Counted from the first letter of the stretch, positions 1 to 10,580 are shown. The stretch: 64,000 nucleotides of DNA from Kitasatospora sp. A2-31 (GCF_022288725.1 NZ_JAKNTA010000002.1:408404-472403); one strand, 5' to 3'. The notes: generated by a model from the letters alone, not told the origin. Translations and numbers: made by a program.

Positions 1-17
1 GGGGGGGGGGGGGGGGG
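1..17. other. 17-G homopolymer at window edge
   Basis: The first 17 bases are all G. The coding frame of the following LuxR-type gene runs through it as poly-glycine, which is not typical of such proteins. It may be a contig end or a sequencing artefact, or a genuine Gly tract; it cannot be resolved from inside the window. Confidence 0.4.
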
Positions 18-843
18 CCCGCCGCGGGCCCCGCCGTGGGCGGTGCGGCGGGCGGCCGCCGTCGCGGCCGAGGCGATGCTCCGCACGGGCGACCCCGGGG
101 CCGCGCTGGCCGGGCTGGCCGCCGCGGGCGTCCGGACCGGCCCGGGCGGCGCGGAGCACACGGGCCGGGAGCACAAGGGCGCGGAGCACAAGGGCCCGGG
201 GCACACGGGCGCGGAGCAGGCCGGGGCGGCGGCGGTGCAGAAGGGCGGCGAGGTGGCGCGGGGTGCCCTCGCCGAGTACGAGGCGGTGCTCGCCGCCCGG
301 GCCCACCTCGCCGCCGGCGATCCCCGGGCGGCCCTCGCGGCCCTCCCCCCGGAGGCCTGCCGGGCGCCCGGCCCGGCGATCGGCGCCCTGCTGGTGCGGG
401 CCGAGCTGAGCTCCGCGGCGGGGCACGAGGAGGCGGCGCACCGGATGCTGGCCCGCGCCCTGGTGCTGGCCAGGCCGGACCGGCTCTGCCGCCCGTTCGT
501 GGACGCAGGGCCCTGGGTGGCTCACTTCCTCCGGGCCAGGCCCGCCCTCACCGCCCCGCACGGCTGGCTTCCGGACGGCCTGCGCGGTCCGGCCGGCCTG
601 GTGGACGGGTCGGACGCTCCACCGGACCGAATGCCGGTCGAGCCGCCGGTCGAGCCGCTGACGGTGCGGGAGCGGGAGGTGCTGGAGCGGGTGGCCGAGC
701 TGATGTCCACGGAGGAGGTCGCGGAGGACCTCCACCTGTCGGCCAACACCGTGAAGACGCACCTGAAGAGCATCAACCGCAAGCTGCGGACCACCCGCCG
801 GGCGGACGCCGTCCGGCAGGCCCGCCGGCTCCACCTGCTGTGA
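1..843 (+). CDS. LuxR-family transcriptional regulator, 3' part only
   Basis: The frame is open to base 1 and no convincing start with a ribosome binding site is present, so this is the C-terminal ~280 residues of a larger protein. The last ~60 residues (from about base 655) are a LuxR/GerE DNA-binding domain: LTVREREVLERVAEL followed by the recognition helix region LSANTVKTHLKSINRKL. The preceding region is Ala/Arg-rich helical sequence with a TPR-like segment (HLAAGDPRAALAAL), as in the sensor part of large MalT/LAL regulators. A degenerate run of EHKGAEHKG-type repeats lies at bases ~150-220. The target genes cannot be told; the divergent or downstream GH15 gene is only a positional candidate. 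Confidence 0.8.
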   Translation, partial: GGGGGGPPRAPPWAVRRAAAVAAEAMLRTGDPGAALAGLAAAGVRTGPGGAEHTGREHKGAEHKGPGHTGAEQAGAAAVQKGGEVARGALAEYEAVLAARAHLAAGDPRAALAALPPEACRAPGPAIGALLVRAELSSAAGHEEAAHRMLARALVLARPDRLCRPFVDAGPWVAHFLRARPALTAPHGWLPDGLRGPAGLVDGSDAPPDRMPVEPPVEPLTVREREVLERVAELMSTEEVAEDLHLSANTVKTHLKSINRKLRTTRRADAVRQARRLHLL

Positions 844-1028
844 CCGCGGACTCCCCGACCCGTCGGCTCCGCAGCCCGTCCGCCCGGGCGCCCACCGACC
901 GGGCCGGTCGGTGCCACCGGGTCACCCGCCGCAGGTGATCCACCACCGTTCCGGGCCGGGTTACCGTCGCTGGAGCACCCACCGCGGGCGGATGCCCGCA
1001 CCTGGCACCGGCCGGCAGAGGAGGCACC

Positions 1029-2900
1029 GTGAACGACTATCCGCCGATCGCCGACCACGGCATGGTGGGGGACCTGCAGACCGCGGCCCTGGTCACCGCG
1101 GACGGCACCGTCGACTGGTGGTGCACACCGCGGTTCGACTCCCCGAGCCTCTTCGCCTCGCTCCTCGACAGCGACCGCGGCGGCCACTGCCGCCTGGCCG
1201 CCGACCTCGGGGACACCGACGACGCCTCGGTGCGCCAGCTGTACCTGCCGGACACCGCCATCCTGATCACCCGCTTCATGGCGCCCGGCGGGGTCGGTGA
1301 GGTGGTCGACTTCATGCTGCCCGACGAGTCTTCGGAACCGTCGCCGCGCCACCGCCTGCACCGGGTGGCCCGGGTGGTCCGCGGCAGCCTGCCGTTCGAG
1401 CTGATCTGCCGGCCCCGCTTCGACTACGGACGTGCCCCGCACACGGTGGAGCGGTTGGAGGAGGGCTCGGTGGTCTTCCACGGCCCGGGCACCGACCTGC
1501 GGGTCGAGACCACGGAGCCGATCGCGCTCCACGTCGACGGCACGGACGTGTCCGCCCGCTTCACCCTGGACGCGGGCCAGCACGCCGCGGTCGTCCTCAC
1601 CAGTGAGACCGCCGGCTTCGGCGGCGGGACGGGCGGGCCGGGGCGCCCCGAGGAGGCACCGCTCACCCTCGACTCGATGGGGGCCGCGTTCGCCACCTGT
1701 CGGAGGTTCTGGCTGGCCTGGCTGCGGTCCTCGCGCTACCGGGGACGCTGGCACGAGATGGTCAGCCGCTCCGCGATCACACTGAAGCTCCTGACCTACC
1801 ACCCGACCGGCGCTCCGATCGCCGCCGCCACGATGGGGCTGCCCGAGCAGATCGGCGGTGAGCGCAACTGGGACTACCGCTACACCTGGGTGCGGGACGC
1901 CTCGCTGTCCGTCCGCGCCCTGATCGACCTCGGCTTCCGTGCTGAGGCCGACGCCTTCCGGGCGTGGCTGCGGGACCGCTTCGAGGCCGGCGGCACCGCC
2001 TCCGGCGAGCCGCTGCAGATCATGTACCGGATCGACGGCGAGCCGCGGCTGACCGAGGAGGTCCTCGACCACCTGGAGGGCTACCGCAGGTCGGCCCCGG
2101 TCCGGGCCGGCAACGCGGCCGCCGACCAGATCCAGCTCGACATCTACGGGGAGGCCGCGTACGCCCTGGCCCAGGCCGAGGACATCGGCGGCATCCGCGG
2201 CTGGGCCTCGTTCGCACGGCTGCTCGACTGGCTCACCGAGAACTGGGACCGCCCCGACGAGGGCATCTGGGAGACCCGCGGAGGCCGGCAGGACTTCACT
2301 TACAGCCGCCTGATGACCTGGGTCGCCTTCGACCGCGGGCTGCGGCTGGCGACCGACTACTCCCGCCCCGCCGACACCGCCCGTTGGCGGGACGTCCGGG
2401 ACACGGTCTTCCGGCAGATCGTCGAGCGCGGTTGGAGCGAGCGGCGGCGGGCGTTCGTCCAGCACTACGGCGCCGAGGTCCTGGACGCCTCGCTGCTGCT
2501 GATGCCGAAGGTCGGCTTCATCGCCCCGCGGGATCCCGACTGGCTCAGCACCCTGGACGCCATGGACCAGGAACTGGTCAGCGACAGCCTGGTCTACCGC
2601 TACGACCCGGCGGCCTCCCCGGACGGCCTGCGCGGCTCCGAGGGCACCTTCAACCTGTGCAGCTTCCTCTACGTGGAGGCGCTCGCCCGGGCGGGGCGCC
2701 CGCACCAGGCGCGGTACGCCTTCGACAAGATGCTCACCTACGCCAACCACGTGGGCCTCTTCGCCGAGGAGATCGGCCCCTCCGGCCAGCAGCTCGGCAA
2801 CTTCCCCCAGGCCTTCACCCATCTGGCCCTGATCGACGCCGCCCTCGCCCTCGACGAGGCCCTCGACCGGGACACGGGTCGGGACGGCCGCGCCGGCTGA
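1029..2900 (+). CDS. Glycoside hydrolase family 15 protein (trehalase/glucoamylase-like)
   Basis: This 623-residue protein has the usual length of actinobacterial GH15 enzymes. The N-terminus (NDYPPIADHGMVGDL...TVDWWCTPRFDSPSLF) is the beta-sandwich domain typical of this group. The catalytic (alpha/alpha)6 barrel follows, with the signature GERNWDYRYTWVRDASL around residues 277-293, which carries the general acid region, and a C-terminal EEIGP...GNFPQAFTH segment (residues ~579-600) that holds the catalytic base. Such proteins hydrolyse trehalose or alpha-glucans in the cytoplasm; mycobacterial and Streptomyces homologues are often trehalases. The GTG start at 1029 has a GAGGCA box just upstream. 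No signal peptide is seen. Substrate cannot be decided from sequence. Confidence 0.9.
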   Translation: MNDYPPIADHGMVGDLQTAALVTADGTVDWWCTPRFDSPSLFASLLDSDRGGHCRLAADLGDTDDASVRQLYLPDTAILITRFMAPGGVGEVVDFMLPDESSEPSPRHRLHRVARVVRGSLPFELICRPRFDYGRAPHTVERLEEGSVVFHGPGTDLRVETTEPIALHVDGTDVSARFTLDAGQHAAVVLTSETAGFGGGTGGPGRPEEAPLTLDSMGAAFATCRRFWLAWLRSSRYRGRWHEMVSRSAITLKLLTYHPTGAPIAAATMGLPEQIGGERNWDYRYTWVRDASLSVRALIDLGFRAEADAFRAWLRDRFEAGGTASGEPLQIMYRIDGEPRLTEEVLDHLEGYRRSAPVRAGNAAADQIQLDIYGEAAYALAQAEDIGGIRGWASFARLLDWLTENWDRPDEGIWETRGGRQDFTYSRLMTWVAFDRGLRLATDYSRPADTARWRDVRDTVFRQIVERGWSERRRAFVQHYGAEVLDASLLLMPKVGFIAPRDPDWLSTLDAMDQELVSDSLVYRYDPAASPDGLRGSEGTFNLCSFLYVEALARAGRPHQARYAFDKMLTYANHVGLFAEEIGPSGQQLGNFPQAFTHLALIDAALALDEALDRDTGRDGRAG

Positions 2901-2995
2901 CGCCCGCCGCCCACGACCGGGCGGGACCGCCACAACGCCCCTGTCCTGGCGTGACCACCGCTCCCACCGACACCGACCCGAGGTGCTGAGCCACC

Positions 2996-4444
2996 GTGAC
3001 CGACCGAGCAGCTCCCACCGGCCCCGCCGGGACCGCCTCCACGGCGGCCCGGCGAGTGCTCGCCCCGCTCGCCCTCGCGCAGTTCATCTGCAGCTTCGCG
3101 GGGTCGAACATGAACGTGATGATCAACGACATCAGCGACGACCTCGACACCACCGTGCAGGGCGTCCAGGTGGCCATCACGATCTTCCTCCTGGTGATGG
3201 CCGCGCTGATGATCCCCGGCGGCAAACTCACCGACCGCTACGGCCGCAAGCGCTGCTTCCTGGTCGGGCTCGCCGTCTACGCGGTCGGCGCCGTCCTGAG
3301 CGCCGCCTCCCCGGGGCTCGGCGTGCTCATCCTCGGCAACTCGATCCTCGAAGGCATCGGGACGGCGCTGCTGATCCCGCCCGTCTACATCCTCACCACC
3401 CTGCTGTTCACCGAACTGACCTCGCGGGCCAAGGCGTTCGGCATCATCATGGCCCTGGGTGGGATCGGCGCGGCCGCCGGCCCGCTGATCGGCGGACTGA
3501 TCACCACCGCGCTCTCCTGGCGGGCCGCCTTCGTCTTCCAGGCCCTGGTGATCGTGGTGATCATCCTCCTCAGCCGCCGTCTCACCGACCCGCTGCCGGC
3601 CGACCCGACCCGGCCGTTCGACGTCGTCGGGGCCGTCCTGTCGGCGGTCGGCCTGGTCCTGGTCGTCACCGGCATCCTCGCGGCCGACAACAACCTCTGG
3701 TTGATGGCCGGGTTGCTGGTCGGCGGCGTGCTCGTGCTCGCCTGGTTCTTCCGCTGGGTGCGGGGCGAGGAGCGGTCCGGCCGGGAGCCGCTGCTGTCCA
3801 CCGGCCTCTTCCGCAGCCGCACCTCCAACCTCGGCCTGATCACCCAGAACACCCAGTGGCTGATGCTGATGGGTACGTCGTTCACCGTCGCCGCCTACCT
3901 GCAGGTGGTCCGTGGCTACGACGCGATCGAGACCGGGGTGATCTTCACCGCCTCCACGCTCGGCCTGCTCGCCGCGTCCCTGTCCGCCGAGCGCCTCGCC
4001 CGCCGCTTCCCGCAGCGGACGCTGATCATGGCGGGGTTCGTGCTCACCACCCTCGGCACGGGCGTGCTGATCGGCCTGGTCGCCGGCTCGCCCGGTGCGT
4101 GGGCGTTCGCCCCGGGCCTGCTGCTGATCGGGGTGGGCCTCGGCGTCATGCTGACCCCGTCCGTGAACGTCGTGCAGTCGAGCTTCCCCGAGGAGCAGCA
4201 GGGCGAGATCTCCGGTCTGTCGCGCAGCGTCTCCAACCTCGGCTCCTCGCTCGGCACCGCCATCGCCGGCACCATCCTGGTCTCGGGGCTCACCGAGCAC
4301 GCCTACGCCGCCGCGATGTCCACCCTGGCGCTCATCGGGCTGGGCGGTCTCGTGGCGGCCCTGATGCTGCCCCGCACGGGGGCCGGCACCCCGGCCGACA
4401 CCGAGGCCGGCGCCCGGACCGGTCCGCCGGGAGGCGGCGGGTAG
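2996..4444 (+). CDS. MFS drug-type exporter (DHA2-like)
   Basis: A 482-residue polytopic membrane protein. The motif A-like loop GGKLTDRYGRKR (about residues 75-86) and the long series of hydrophobic helices, including an apparent extra pair around residues 210-250, fit the 14-helix DHA2 family of proton-coupled drug exporters. The GTG start at 2996 follows a GAGGTG box. It lies 95 bp after the GH15 gene on the same strand and may be cotranscribed. The last ~25 residues are a Gly/Thr/Pro-rich cytoplasmic tail. Substrate unknown. Confidence 0.9.
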   Translation: MTDRAAPTGPAGTASTAARRVLAPLALAQFICSFAGSNMNVMINDISDDLDTTVQGVQVAITIFLLVMAALMIPGGKLTDRYGRKRCFLVGLAVYAVGAVLSAASPGLGVLILGNSILEGIGTALLIPPVYILTTLLFTELTSRAKAFGIIMALGGIGAAAGPLIGGLITTALSWRAAFVFQALVIVVIILLSRRLTDPLPADPTRPFDVVGAVLSAVGLVLVVTGILAADNNLWLMAGLLVGGVLVLAWFFRWVRGEERSGREPLLSTGLFRSRTSNLGLITQNTQWLMLMGTSFTVAAYLQVVRGYDAIETGVIFTASTLGLLAASLSAERLARRFPQRTLIMAGFVLTTLGTGVLIGLVAGSPGAWAFAPGLLLIGVGLGVMLTPSVNVVQSSFPEEQQGEISGLSRSVSNLGSSLGTAIAGTILVSGLTEHAYAAAMSTLALIGLGGLVAALMLPRTGAGTPADTEAGARTGPPGGGG

Positions 4445-4514
4445 ACGCACGCGTATGGGGCTGAGCTCGGCGACCATGGTCGTCCTCCCCCCCCCGGCCG
4501 GGTTGACTGGGGGC

Positions 4515-4760
4515 ATGGCGAACGACCCGCAGAACTCCCCGCAGAGCGGCCCGACTTCGAGCCACCTCATGGTGGTGGCCGGTGGGACCGGCAAGACCGG
4601 CCGCCGCGTCGCCGAGCGGCTGGCCGACCGCGGCCGCGCGGTCCTGGACGGCCGCGACGCCAGCCTGTCGGACGGCGTCCGGCGGGCGCGGGGCCGCGAG
4701 CCCCGGGACTTCACGACGTCCGCCCGGGCGGCCGCCGCCCGCAGCGCCTGGAACGCCTGA
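4515..4760 (+). pseudogene. Internally deleted NmrA-type NAD(P)-binding protein remnant
   Basis: The 81-residue frame starts with the Rossmann P-loop of the NmrA/atypical SDR family (MVVAGGTGKTGRRVAERL) and, after only ~10 more residues, continues with what looks like the C-terminal end of the same family (VLDGRDASLSDGVRRALG-like, then REPRDFTTSARAAAA). Full-length relatives are ~270-290 residues, so about 200 central residues are missing while the frame is kept. The ATG at 4515 is preceded by a GGGGG tract. I read this as an in-frame internal deletion rather than a real small protein; a functional mini-protein is not excluded. Confidence 0.7.
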
Positions 4761-4846
4761 TCCACCGCTTCCGGCCCCGGGCCCGACGAGGCCCGGGCCG
4801 GCGTCCGTTCCACCCATCCGTGCCCCGCCCACCGAAGGACGCCCCG

Positions 4847-5437
4847 ATGCCCCTCGACCGGACCGCCCCCGTCGCCCCCGTCGCCCCTGCCGCCCCCGTC
4901 GCCCCTGCCGCCTCCGGCACTCCCGCCGCCGCGGCCCCGGTACGGGCGGCCGGGCCGCTCCTCGCCGTCGCCACCGTCGCCATGGGCCTGATGGCCGGCC
5001 TCTTCTTCGCCTTCGACGTGTCCGTGATGCCGGGTCTGGCCCGGGGCGACGACCGGACGTACGTCACCGCGATGCAGAACATCAACAAGGCGATCGAGAA
5101 TGGTGTCTTCGGCCTCGTCTTCGTCGCCGCGCTCGCGGTCACCGCCGCCGCGGCCCTCGTCCAGTACCGGGGCGGCCGGCGCGGCCCCGCGCTCTGGGCC
5201 GCCGCCGCGACCACGCTCTACCTCGTCGCCCTGGTGGTCACCATGGCGGTGAACATCCCGCTCAACGACGAGCTGGCCCGGGCCGGTGACCCGGCGTCGA
5301 TCCAGGACCTCGGGGCCGTCCGCGCCCGGTTCGAGTCCACCTGGGTGACCGCCGACGCGGTGCGGACGCTGCTCTGCACGGCGGGCCTGGCCGCGCTGGT
5401 GCGCGCCCTGTTCCTGCACGCCCGCGCCGCGCGCTGA
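4847..5437 (+). CDS. DUF1772 (anthrone-oxygenase-like) membrane protein
   Basis: A 196-residue protein with four hydrophobic segments and the family landmarks VSVMPGLARGDDRTYVTAMQ, NINKAIENGVF and NIPLNDELARAGDP. The DUF1772 family includes anthrone oxygenases, but most members have no assigned reaction. The ATG at 4847 is chosen because GAAGGA lies 8 nt upstream; an in-frame GTG at 4820 lacks this. The N-terminus carries a Pro/Val/Ala repeat (VAPVAPAAPVAPAA) encoded by a near-exact short tandem repeat. It is a paralogue of the gene at 6182-6682, which lies in the opposite orientation. Confidence 0.85.
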   Translation: MPLDRTAPVAPVAPAAPVAPAASGTPAAAAPVRAAGPLLAVATVAMGLMAGLFFAFDVSVMPGLARGDDRTYVTAMQNINKAIENGVFGLVFVAALAVTAAAALVQYRGGRRGPALWAAAATTLYLVALVVTMAVNIPLNDELARAGDPASIQDLGAVRARFESTWVTADAVRTLLCTAGLAALVRALFLHARAAR

Positions 5438-5521
5438 CGCGCGCTGTCCCCGTCCGGCCGGCAGCTGGTGTGCGCCCTGTGCGCCCCCCCGTGCTGTCGG
5501 CCAAGTCCGTTGTGGTGCGGG

Positions 5522-5551
5522 TGACTTGGCCCCGCCGGGCGGTTCTACAAT
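5522..5551 (+). promoter_or_regulatory. Candidate promoter of the 5613 gene
   Basis: A TACAAT -10 box (5546-5551) has a weak TGACTT -35 match 18 bp upstream. Transcription would begin near 5558, which places the in-frame ATG at 5553 inside the promoter and favours the GTG at 5613 as the translation start. Confidence 0.45.
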
Positions 5552-5612
5552 CATGGCTGCGAACAGCGACCGCCGGGGGTGCGAGAGCCCCTGGGGAAGG
5601 GGCGGCAGCCAC

Positions 5613-6071
5613 GTGAGTCCCGCACTGCGACCGTTCCGCGTGGAGGGCAGGGCGATCCAACTCGCCAAGTACCTGGCCGAGGAGCGGATCGACGACCTGG
5701 TCAGGTGCTCCTGCATCGGCAACGAGGTCTCCATCGACCAGTCCGACACCCACTTCCTGATCGGCCTCGGTGGCCTCGGGGGGACGGTTCGGCTGAACTT
5801 CCAGATGACCCACGACGGGCCCGCCCACGCCCGCTCCTGGAACCGCTACCTCCCGGCGGGCTCCGGTCCGGAGGACATCGCCCACCGCATCGCGCTGGAC
5901 ATCGCCACCCTCGGCCGCGAACTCGCGCCCCTCCGCGAGAACCCCCCGATCCCGCGGACGGTGCCACAGCCGCGCACTCCGGCGCAGCCGCGGAAGCCTC
6001 CGCAACCCCGCACCCCGGCGCAGCCGCGGACGGCCGCACCGCCGCAGCCGCGGACACCGCCGTCGGGCTGA
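5613..6071 (+). CDS. Conserved-looking hypothetical protein with Pro/Arg repeat tail
   Basis: I do not recognise this protein. With the GTG start at 5613 (GGAAGG 12 nt upstream, downstream of a TACAAT box) it is 152 residues. The first ~105 residues look like a folded domain (FRVEGRAIQLAKYLAEERIDD, then alternating strands). The tail is a low-complexity series of QPRTPA/QPRKPP units, five or so copies. There is no signal peptide or membrane segment. It sits between two inverted DUF1772 paralogues. An alternative ATG at 5553 would add 20 residues. Confidence 0.6.
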   Translation: MSPALRPFRVEGRAIQLAKYLAEERIDDLVRCSCIGNEVSIDQSDTHFLIGLGGLGGTVRLNFQMTHDGPAHARSWNRYLPAGSGPEDIAHRIALDIATLGRELAPLRENPPIPRTVPQPRTPAQPRKPPQPRTPAQPRTAAPPQPRTPPSG

Positions 6072-6181
6072 CGCGAAACGCCGGAGGTCGCCGGGCGGGC
6101 GCCCCGGCCCCAGGTGTCCGGGGCGGGTCGCCCGCCGGCGGCCTCCGGCCGTCCCGGGGCGCTCCGGCGGCGGGCCGACGC

Positions 6182-6682
6182 TCAGCCGGCGGTGTCGCAG
6201 TGCAGCACCAGCGCCCAGCAGAGGAAGCCCAGGGCGGCCGTGCAGAGCAGGGCACGGGCGACGTTCCACCGTACCCAGCGGGTCTCGAAGCGGCCGCGGA
6301 CGTCCGCCGGGTCCGCGATCCGGCTCGGGTCGCCCGCCGCGGCGAGCGCGTCGTTCAGCGGGATGTTGATCCGTCTGGTCACCACCAGCGAGGCCCCGTA
6401 GCAGACCAGCGCCGCCACCGTCGCCGGCAGGCCCCGGCGGCCGTCGGCGGGCAGGTGCAGGACCACCGCCACCGCCGTGGTCACCAGGGCGCCGACGAAG
6501 CCCAGCAGGAACCAGCCGTTGAGGATCGCCACGTTGATCCGCTGCATCACGTCGATGAAGGTCCGGTCCTCCGTCCCGCGCAGTCCCGGCATCACCGAGC
6601 AGGCGTACGCGTAGAACAGCCCTGCGCTCAGTCCGGTGGTCATCGTGGCGGCCACGAGCGCGATCACGCGCGACACTTCCAT
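6182..6682 (-). CDS. DUF1772 family membrane protein
   Basis: A 166-residue protein with four hydrophobic helices and the same landmarks as the gene at 4847: SVMPGLRGTEDRTFIDVMQ, INVAILNGWF and NIPLNDALAAAGDP. The start at 6682 (MEVSRV) is chosen because AGGAGG lies at normal spacing; the in-frame ATG three codons upstream is too close to that box. It is divergent from an AraC regulator, with a palindrome between them, so it is the likely regulatory target of that protein. Function beyond the family name is unknown. Confidence 0.85.
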   Translation of the reverse strand: MEVSRVIALVAATMTTGLSAGLFYAYACSVMPGLRGTEDRTFIDVMQRINVAILNGWFLLGFVGALVTTAVAVVLHLPADGRRGLPATVAALVCYGASLVVTRRINIPLNDALAAAGDPSRIADPADVRGRFETRWVRWNVARALLCTAALGFLCWALVLHCDTAG

Positions 6683-6794
6683 CGGGCACATCCCTCCTCT
6701 CCGTCCGCGGCAGTGCTGCTGCCGACGGGTCCGGCCGACCGGGGTCGCCCCGGCCTGCCGGGCTCTGCCCGCCCGGCGTTCAGACTCTCTCAAA

Positions 6795-6807
6795 TGACGG
6801 AACGTCA
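6795..6807. promoter_or_regulatory. Palindromic operator between DUF1772 and AraC genes
   Basis: TGACG-GAA-CGTCA is a perfect 5-bp inverted repeat with a 3-bp centre. It lies in the 154-bp divergent region, at about the -35 position of the AraC gene's TAGGCT promoter, which would suit autoregulation and control of the divergent gene. Confidence 0.5.
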
Positions 6808-6824
6808 ATCCATGTCCACGCGTC

Positions 6825-6830
6825 TAGGCT
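6825..6830 (+). promoter_or_regulatory. TAGGCT -10 box, leaderless start for AraC gene
   Basis: TAGGCT ends 6 nt before the ATG at 6837 and there is no Shine-Dalgarno, the pattern expected for a leaderless mRNA in actinomycetes. Confidence 0.5.
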
Positions 6831-6836
6831 TACCCC

Positions 6837-7841
6837 ATGGACACTCTCACCGGGCTGCTCGACGGGCCGAAGGCCCGGGGTGCCTTCCTGCTGCGCTCGA
6901 TCCTCACCCCGCCGTGGTCGCTGCGGATCGAGGACGGTGCGCCGCTCTCGGTGCTCACCATGGTCCGCGGGGACGCCTGGGTCGTGCCCGAGAGCGGTAC
7001 GCCGGTGCTGCTGCGTCCGGGTGACGTGGCGATCGTGCGCGGCCCCGAGCCGTACACCGTCGCGGACACGCCGCAGAGCCCCGTCCAGGTGGTGATCGGC
7101 CCGGGGCAGATCTGCACGCGCGACGGGGTCGGCGTGGCCGAGTCGATGGCGCTGGGCGTGCGGACCTGGGGCGAGGCCCGGCCGGGCGAGGAGCACGCCG
7201 TCATGCTCTCCGGCACCTACCAGGCCGAGCACGAGATCGGCCGCCGGCTGCTGGACCACCTGCCGACCCTGCTGGTCCGTCCGACCGGCGACGGCGCCGC
7301 CACCGAGGACACCCTGATCCGGCTGCTGACCACCGAGCTCACCTGCGACGAGCCCGGCCAGGAGGTCGTCCTGGACCGCCTGCTGGACCTGCTGGTGGTC
7401 GCCGTGCTGCGCAGCTGGCTGGCGGTCCCGGACGGCGGCGCTCCCGCCTGGTACCGGGCCCAGCACGACGAGGTGGTCGGACCGGTGCTCCGGCTGATGC
7501 ACGACGACCCGGCGCGGCCCTGGACGGTGGCGGGGCTGGCGGCCGAGGTCGGCGTCTCGCGGGCGGGGCTGGCCCGCCGCTTCACCGCGCTGGTCGGCGA
7601 GCCGCCGATGGCCTACCTGGCCGCCTGGCGGCTGGCGCTGGCCGCCGATCTGCTCCGCGACCCGGAGCGCACGGTGGCCTGGGTGGCGCACCAGGTCGGT
7701 TACAGCAACGCCTTCGCGCTCAGCGCGGCGTTCAAGCGGGTGCGCGGGCTCACCCCGCAGGAGCACCGCTGGCTGGCCGCCGCGGCCCCGGCCGCCACCG
7801 GGCCGGTCCACGCCGCGACCACGGTCGTCCTGGCGGGCTGA
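6837..7841 (+). CDS. AraC-family regulator with cupin sensor domain
   Basis: A 334-residue regulator. Residues 1-190 form a cupin-type ligand-binding domain of the AraC cupin_6 class (MVRGDAWVVPESGTPVLLRPGDVAIVRG). The C-terminal third carries two helix-turn-helix units: WTVAGLAAEVGVSRAGLARRF and VAHQVGYSNAFALSAAFKRV, followed by GLTPQEHR. The gene is divergent from a DUF1772 membrane protein, with a palindrome in between, and probably controls it. The same strand continues into an alpha/beta hydrolase 145 bp later. The effector is unknown. Confidence 0.9.
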   Translation: MDTLTGLLDGPKARGAFLLRSILTPPWSLRIEDGAPLSVLTMVRGDAWVVPESGTPVLLRPGDVAIVRGPEPYTVADTPQSPVQVVIGPGQICTRDGVGVAESMALGVRTWGEARPGEEHAVMLSGTYQAEHEIGRRLLDHLPTLLVRPTGDGAATEDTLIRLLTTELTCDEPGQEVVLDRLLDLLVVAVLRSWLAVPDGGAPAWYRAQHDEVVGPVLRLMHDDPARPWTVAGLAAEVGVSRAGLARRFTALVGEPPMAYLAAWRLALAADLLRDPERTVAWVAHQVGYSNAFALSAAFKRVRGLTPQEHRWLAAAAPAATGPVHAATTVVLAG

Positions 7842-7986
7842 CCGCCGGCGGTCGGCCGCCCCGGCGCGGGCCGGTGGCCGGCGCCGGACTCGGACCCGGC
7901 CGCAGGCCCGGACCCGGCCGCGGGCCGGTTCCGGTGCGCGGCCGGGTGGGAAGGAGACCTCCCACCCCCTCGACCGGGAGCACCAC

Positions 7987-8742
7987 ATGACGATCAGTCA
8001 CCGCATCATCGGAAGCGGCGCCCGCAAGGTCCTCGTCCTGCACGACTGGTTCGGCACCAGCGCGGGCTGGGGCGCCTTCCTCGACCACCTCGACCCCAAG
8101 GCCTTCTGCTACGCCTTCCTGGACTACCGCGGCTACGGCGAACGCCGTGACGCGGAGGGCGAGTTCACGCTGGCGGAGATCGCCGCGGACGCGCTGGCGC
8201 TGGCCGACGAGCTGGGCTGGGACGCGTTCTCGCTGGTCGGGCACTCGATGGGCGGCAAGGCGGCGCAGCGGGTGCTGGCCGAGGCGCCCCGCCGGGTGCG
8301 CCGGCTGGTCGGCGTGGCACCGGTCCCGGCGAGCGCCTATCCGCTGGAGGGGGACGCCCACGACCTCTTCCACGGCGCCGCGGACCACCCGGCCAACCGG
8401 CGGGCCATCCTCGACCTGGTCACCGGGCACCGTGCGTGCGGTCGCTGGCTGGACGCGATGACGGCGCGCTCGCTGGCCGACTCCCGGCCGGAGGCCTTCG
8501 CCGCGTACCTGGACGACTGGACCACCGCGGACTTCGCCGCGAAGGTCGCGGGCAGCTCGCTGCCGGTGAAGGTCTTCGTCGGCGAGCACGACCCGGCGCT
8601 GTCGGCCGAGGTCATGCGCGGCACCTGGCTGACCCACTACCCGCAGGCCGAGCTGGAGGTGCTGTCGAACGCCGGGCACTACCCGATGCACGAGGTCCCG
8701 GTGGCGTTCGCGACCGCACTGGAGGCCTTCCTGCGGGCATGA
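7987..8742 (+). CDS. Alpha/beta hydrolase
   Basis: A 251-residue single-domain hydrolase. The nucleophile elbow GHSMGG places the catalytic serine at residue 87; Asp202 in FVGEHDPAL and His231 in NAGHYPMH complete the triad. The oxyanion region is HDWFGTSAGW. Members of this group are esterases, lactonases or haloperoxidase-like enzymes; nothing in the sequence fixes the substrate. The ATG at 7987 follows AAGGAG by a longer than usual distance. A strong hairpin begins seven bases after the stop codon. Confidence 0.9.
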   Translation: MTISHRIIGSGARKVLVLHDWFGTSAGWGAFLDHLDPKAFCYAFLDYRGYGERRDAEGEFTLAEIAADALALADELGWDAFSLVGHSMGGKAAQRVLAEAPRRVRRLVGVAPVPASAYPLEGDAHDLFHGAADHPANRRAILDLVTGHRACGRWLDAMTARSLADSRPEAFAAYLDDWTTADFAAKVAGSSLPVKVFVGEHDPALSAEVMRGTWLTHYPQAELEVLSNAGHYPMHEVPVAFATALEAFLRA

Positions 8743-8748
8743 GCGCCC

Positions 8749-8787
8749 GGGCGGCGGCCCGGTCCGAGCGGGGCCGGGCCGCCGCCC
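8749..8787 (+). terminator. Hairpin terminator after the hydrolase gene
   Basis: A perfect 14-bp stem (GGGCGGCGGCCCGG with its complement at 8774-8787) closes an 11-nt loop immediately after the stop codon. No U-tract follows, as is usual in Streptomyces. Confidence 0.65.
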
Positions 8788-8983
8788 CCTCCGTCGCTCC
8801 GCTCCCGTCCCCGACCCGCGTGCTGCGGCGTCGGTGCGGGCTCGCACCGGCCACCCCCTGTCGCCCGGAGGTTCGCAGGCGTACGGTGGCCACACGGTGG
8901 CGCGCAGCGTCGGCGGTGCGCCCGGCGGGTGCGGTCACGGCGGCGCCCCCGACCCGCCTTGGCACGCCCCGCCGGAGGCCGCG

Positions 8984-10519
<1,536 letters not shown>

Positions 10520-10580
10520 CCGGCAGGGACCGGCCGCGGATGGCGCCGCCGGGTGGGCAGCCGTGCCGCGGCGGGCGGGC

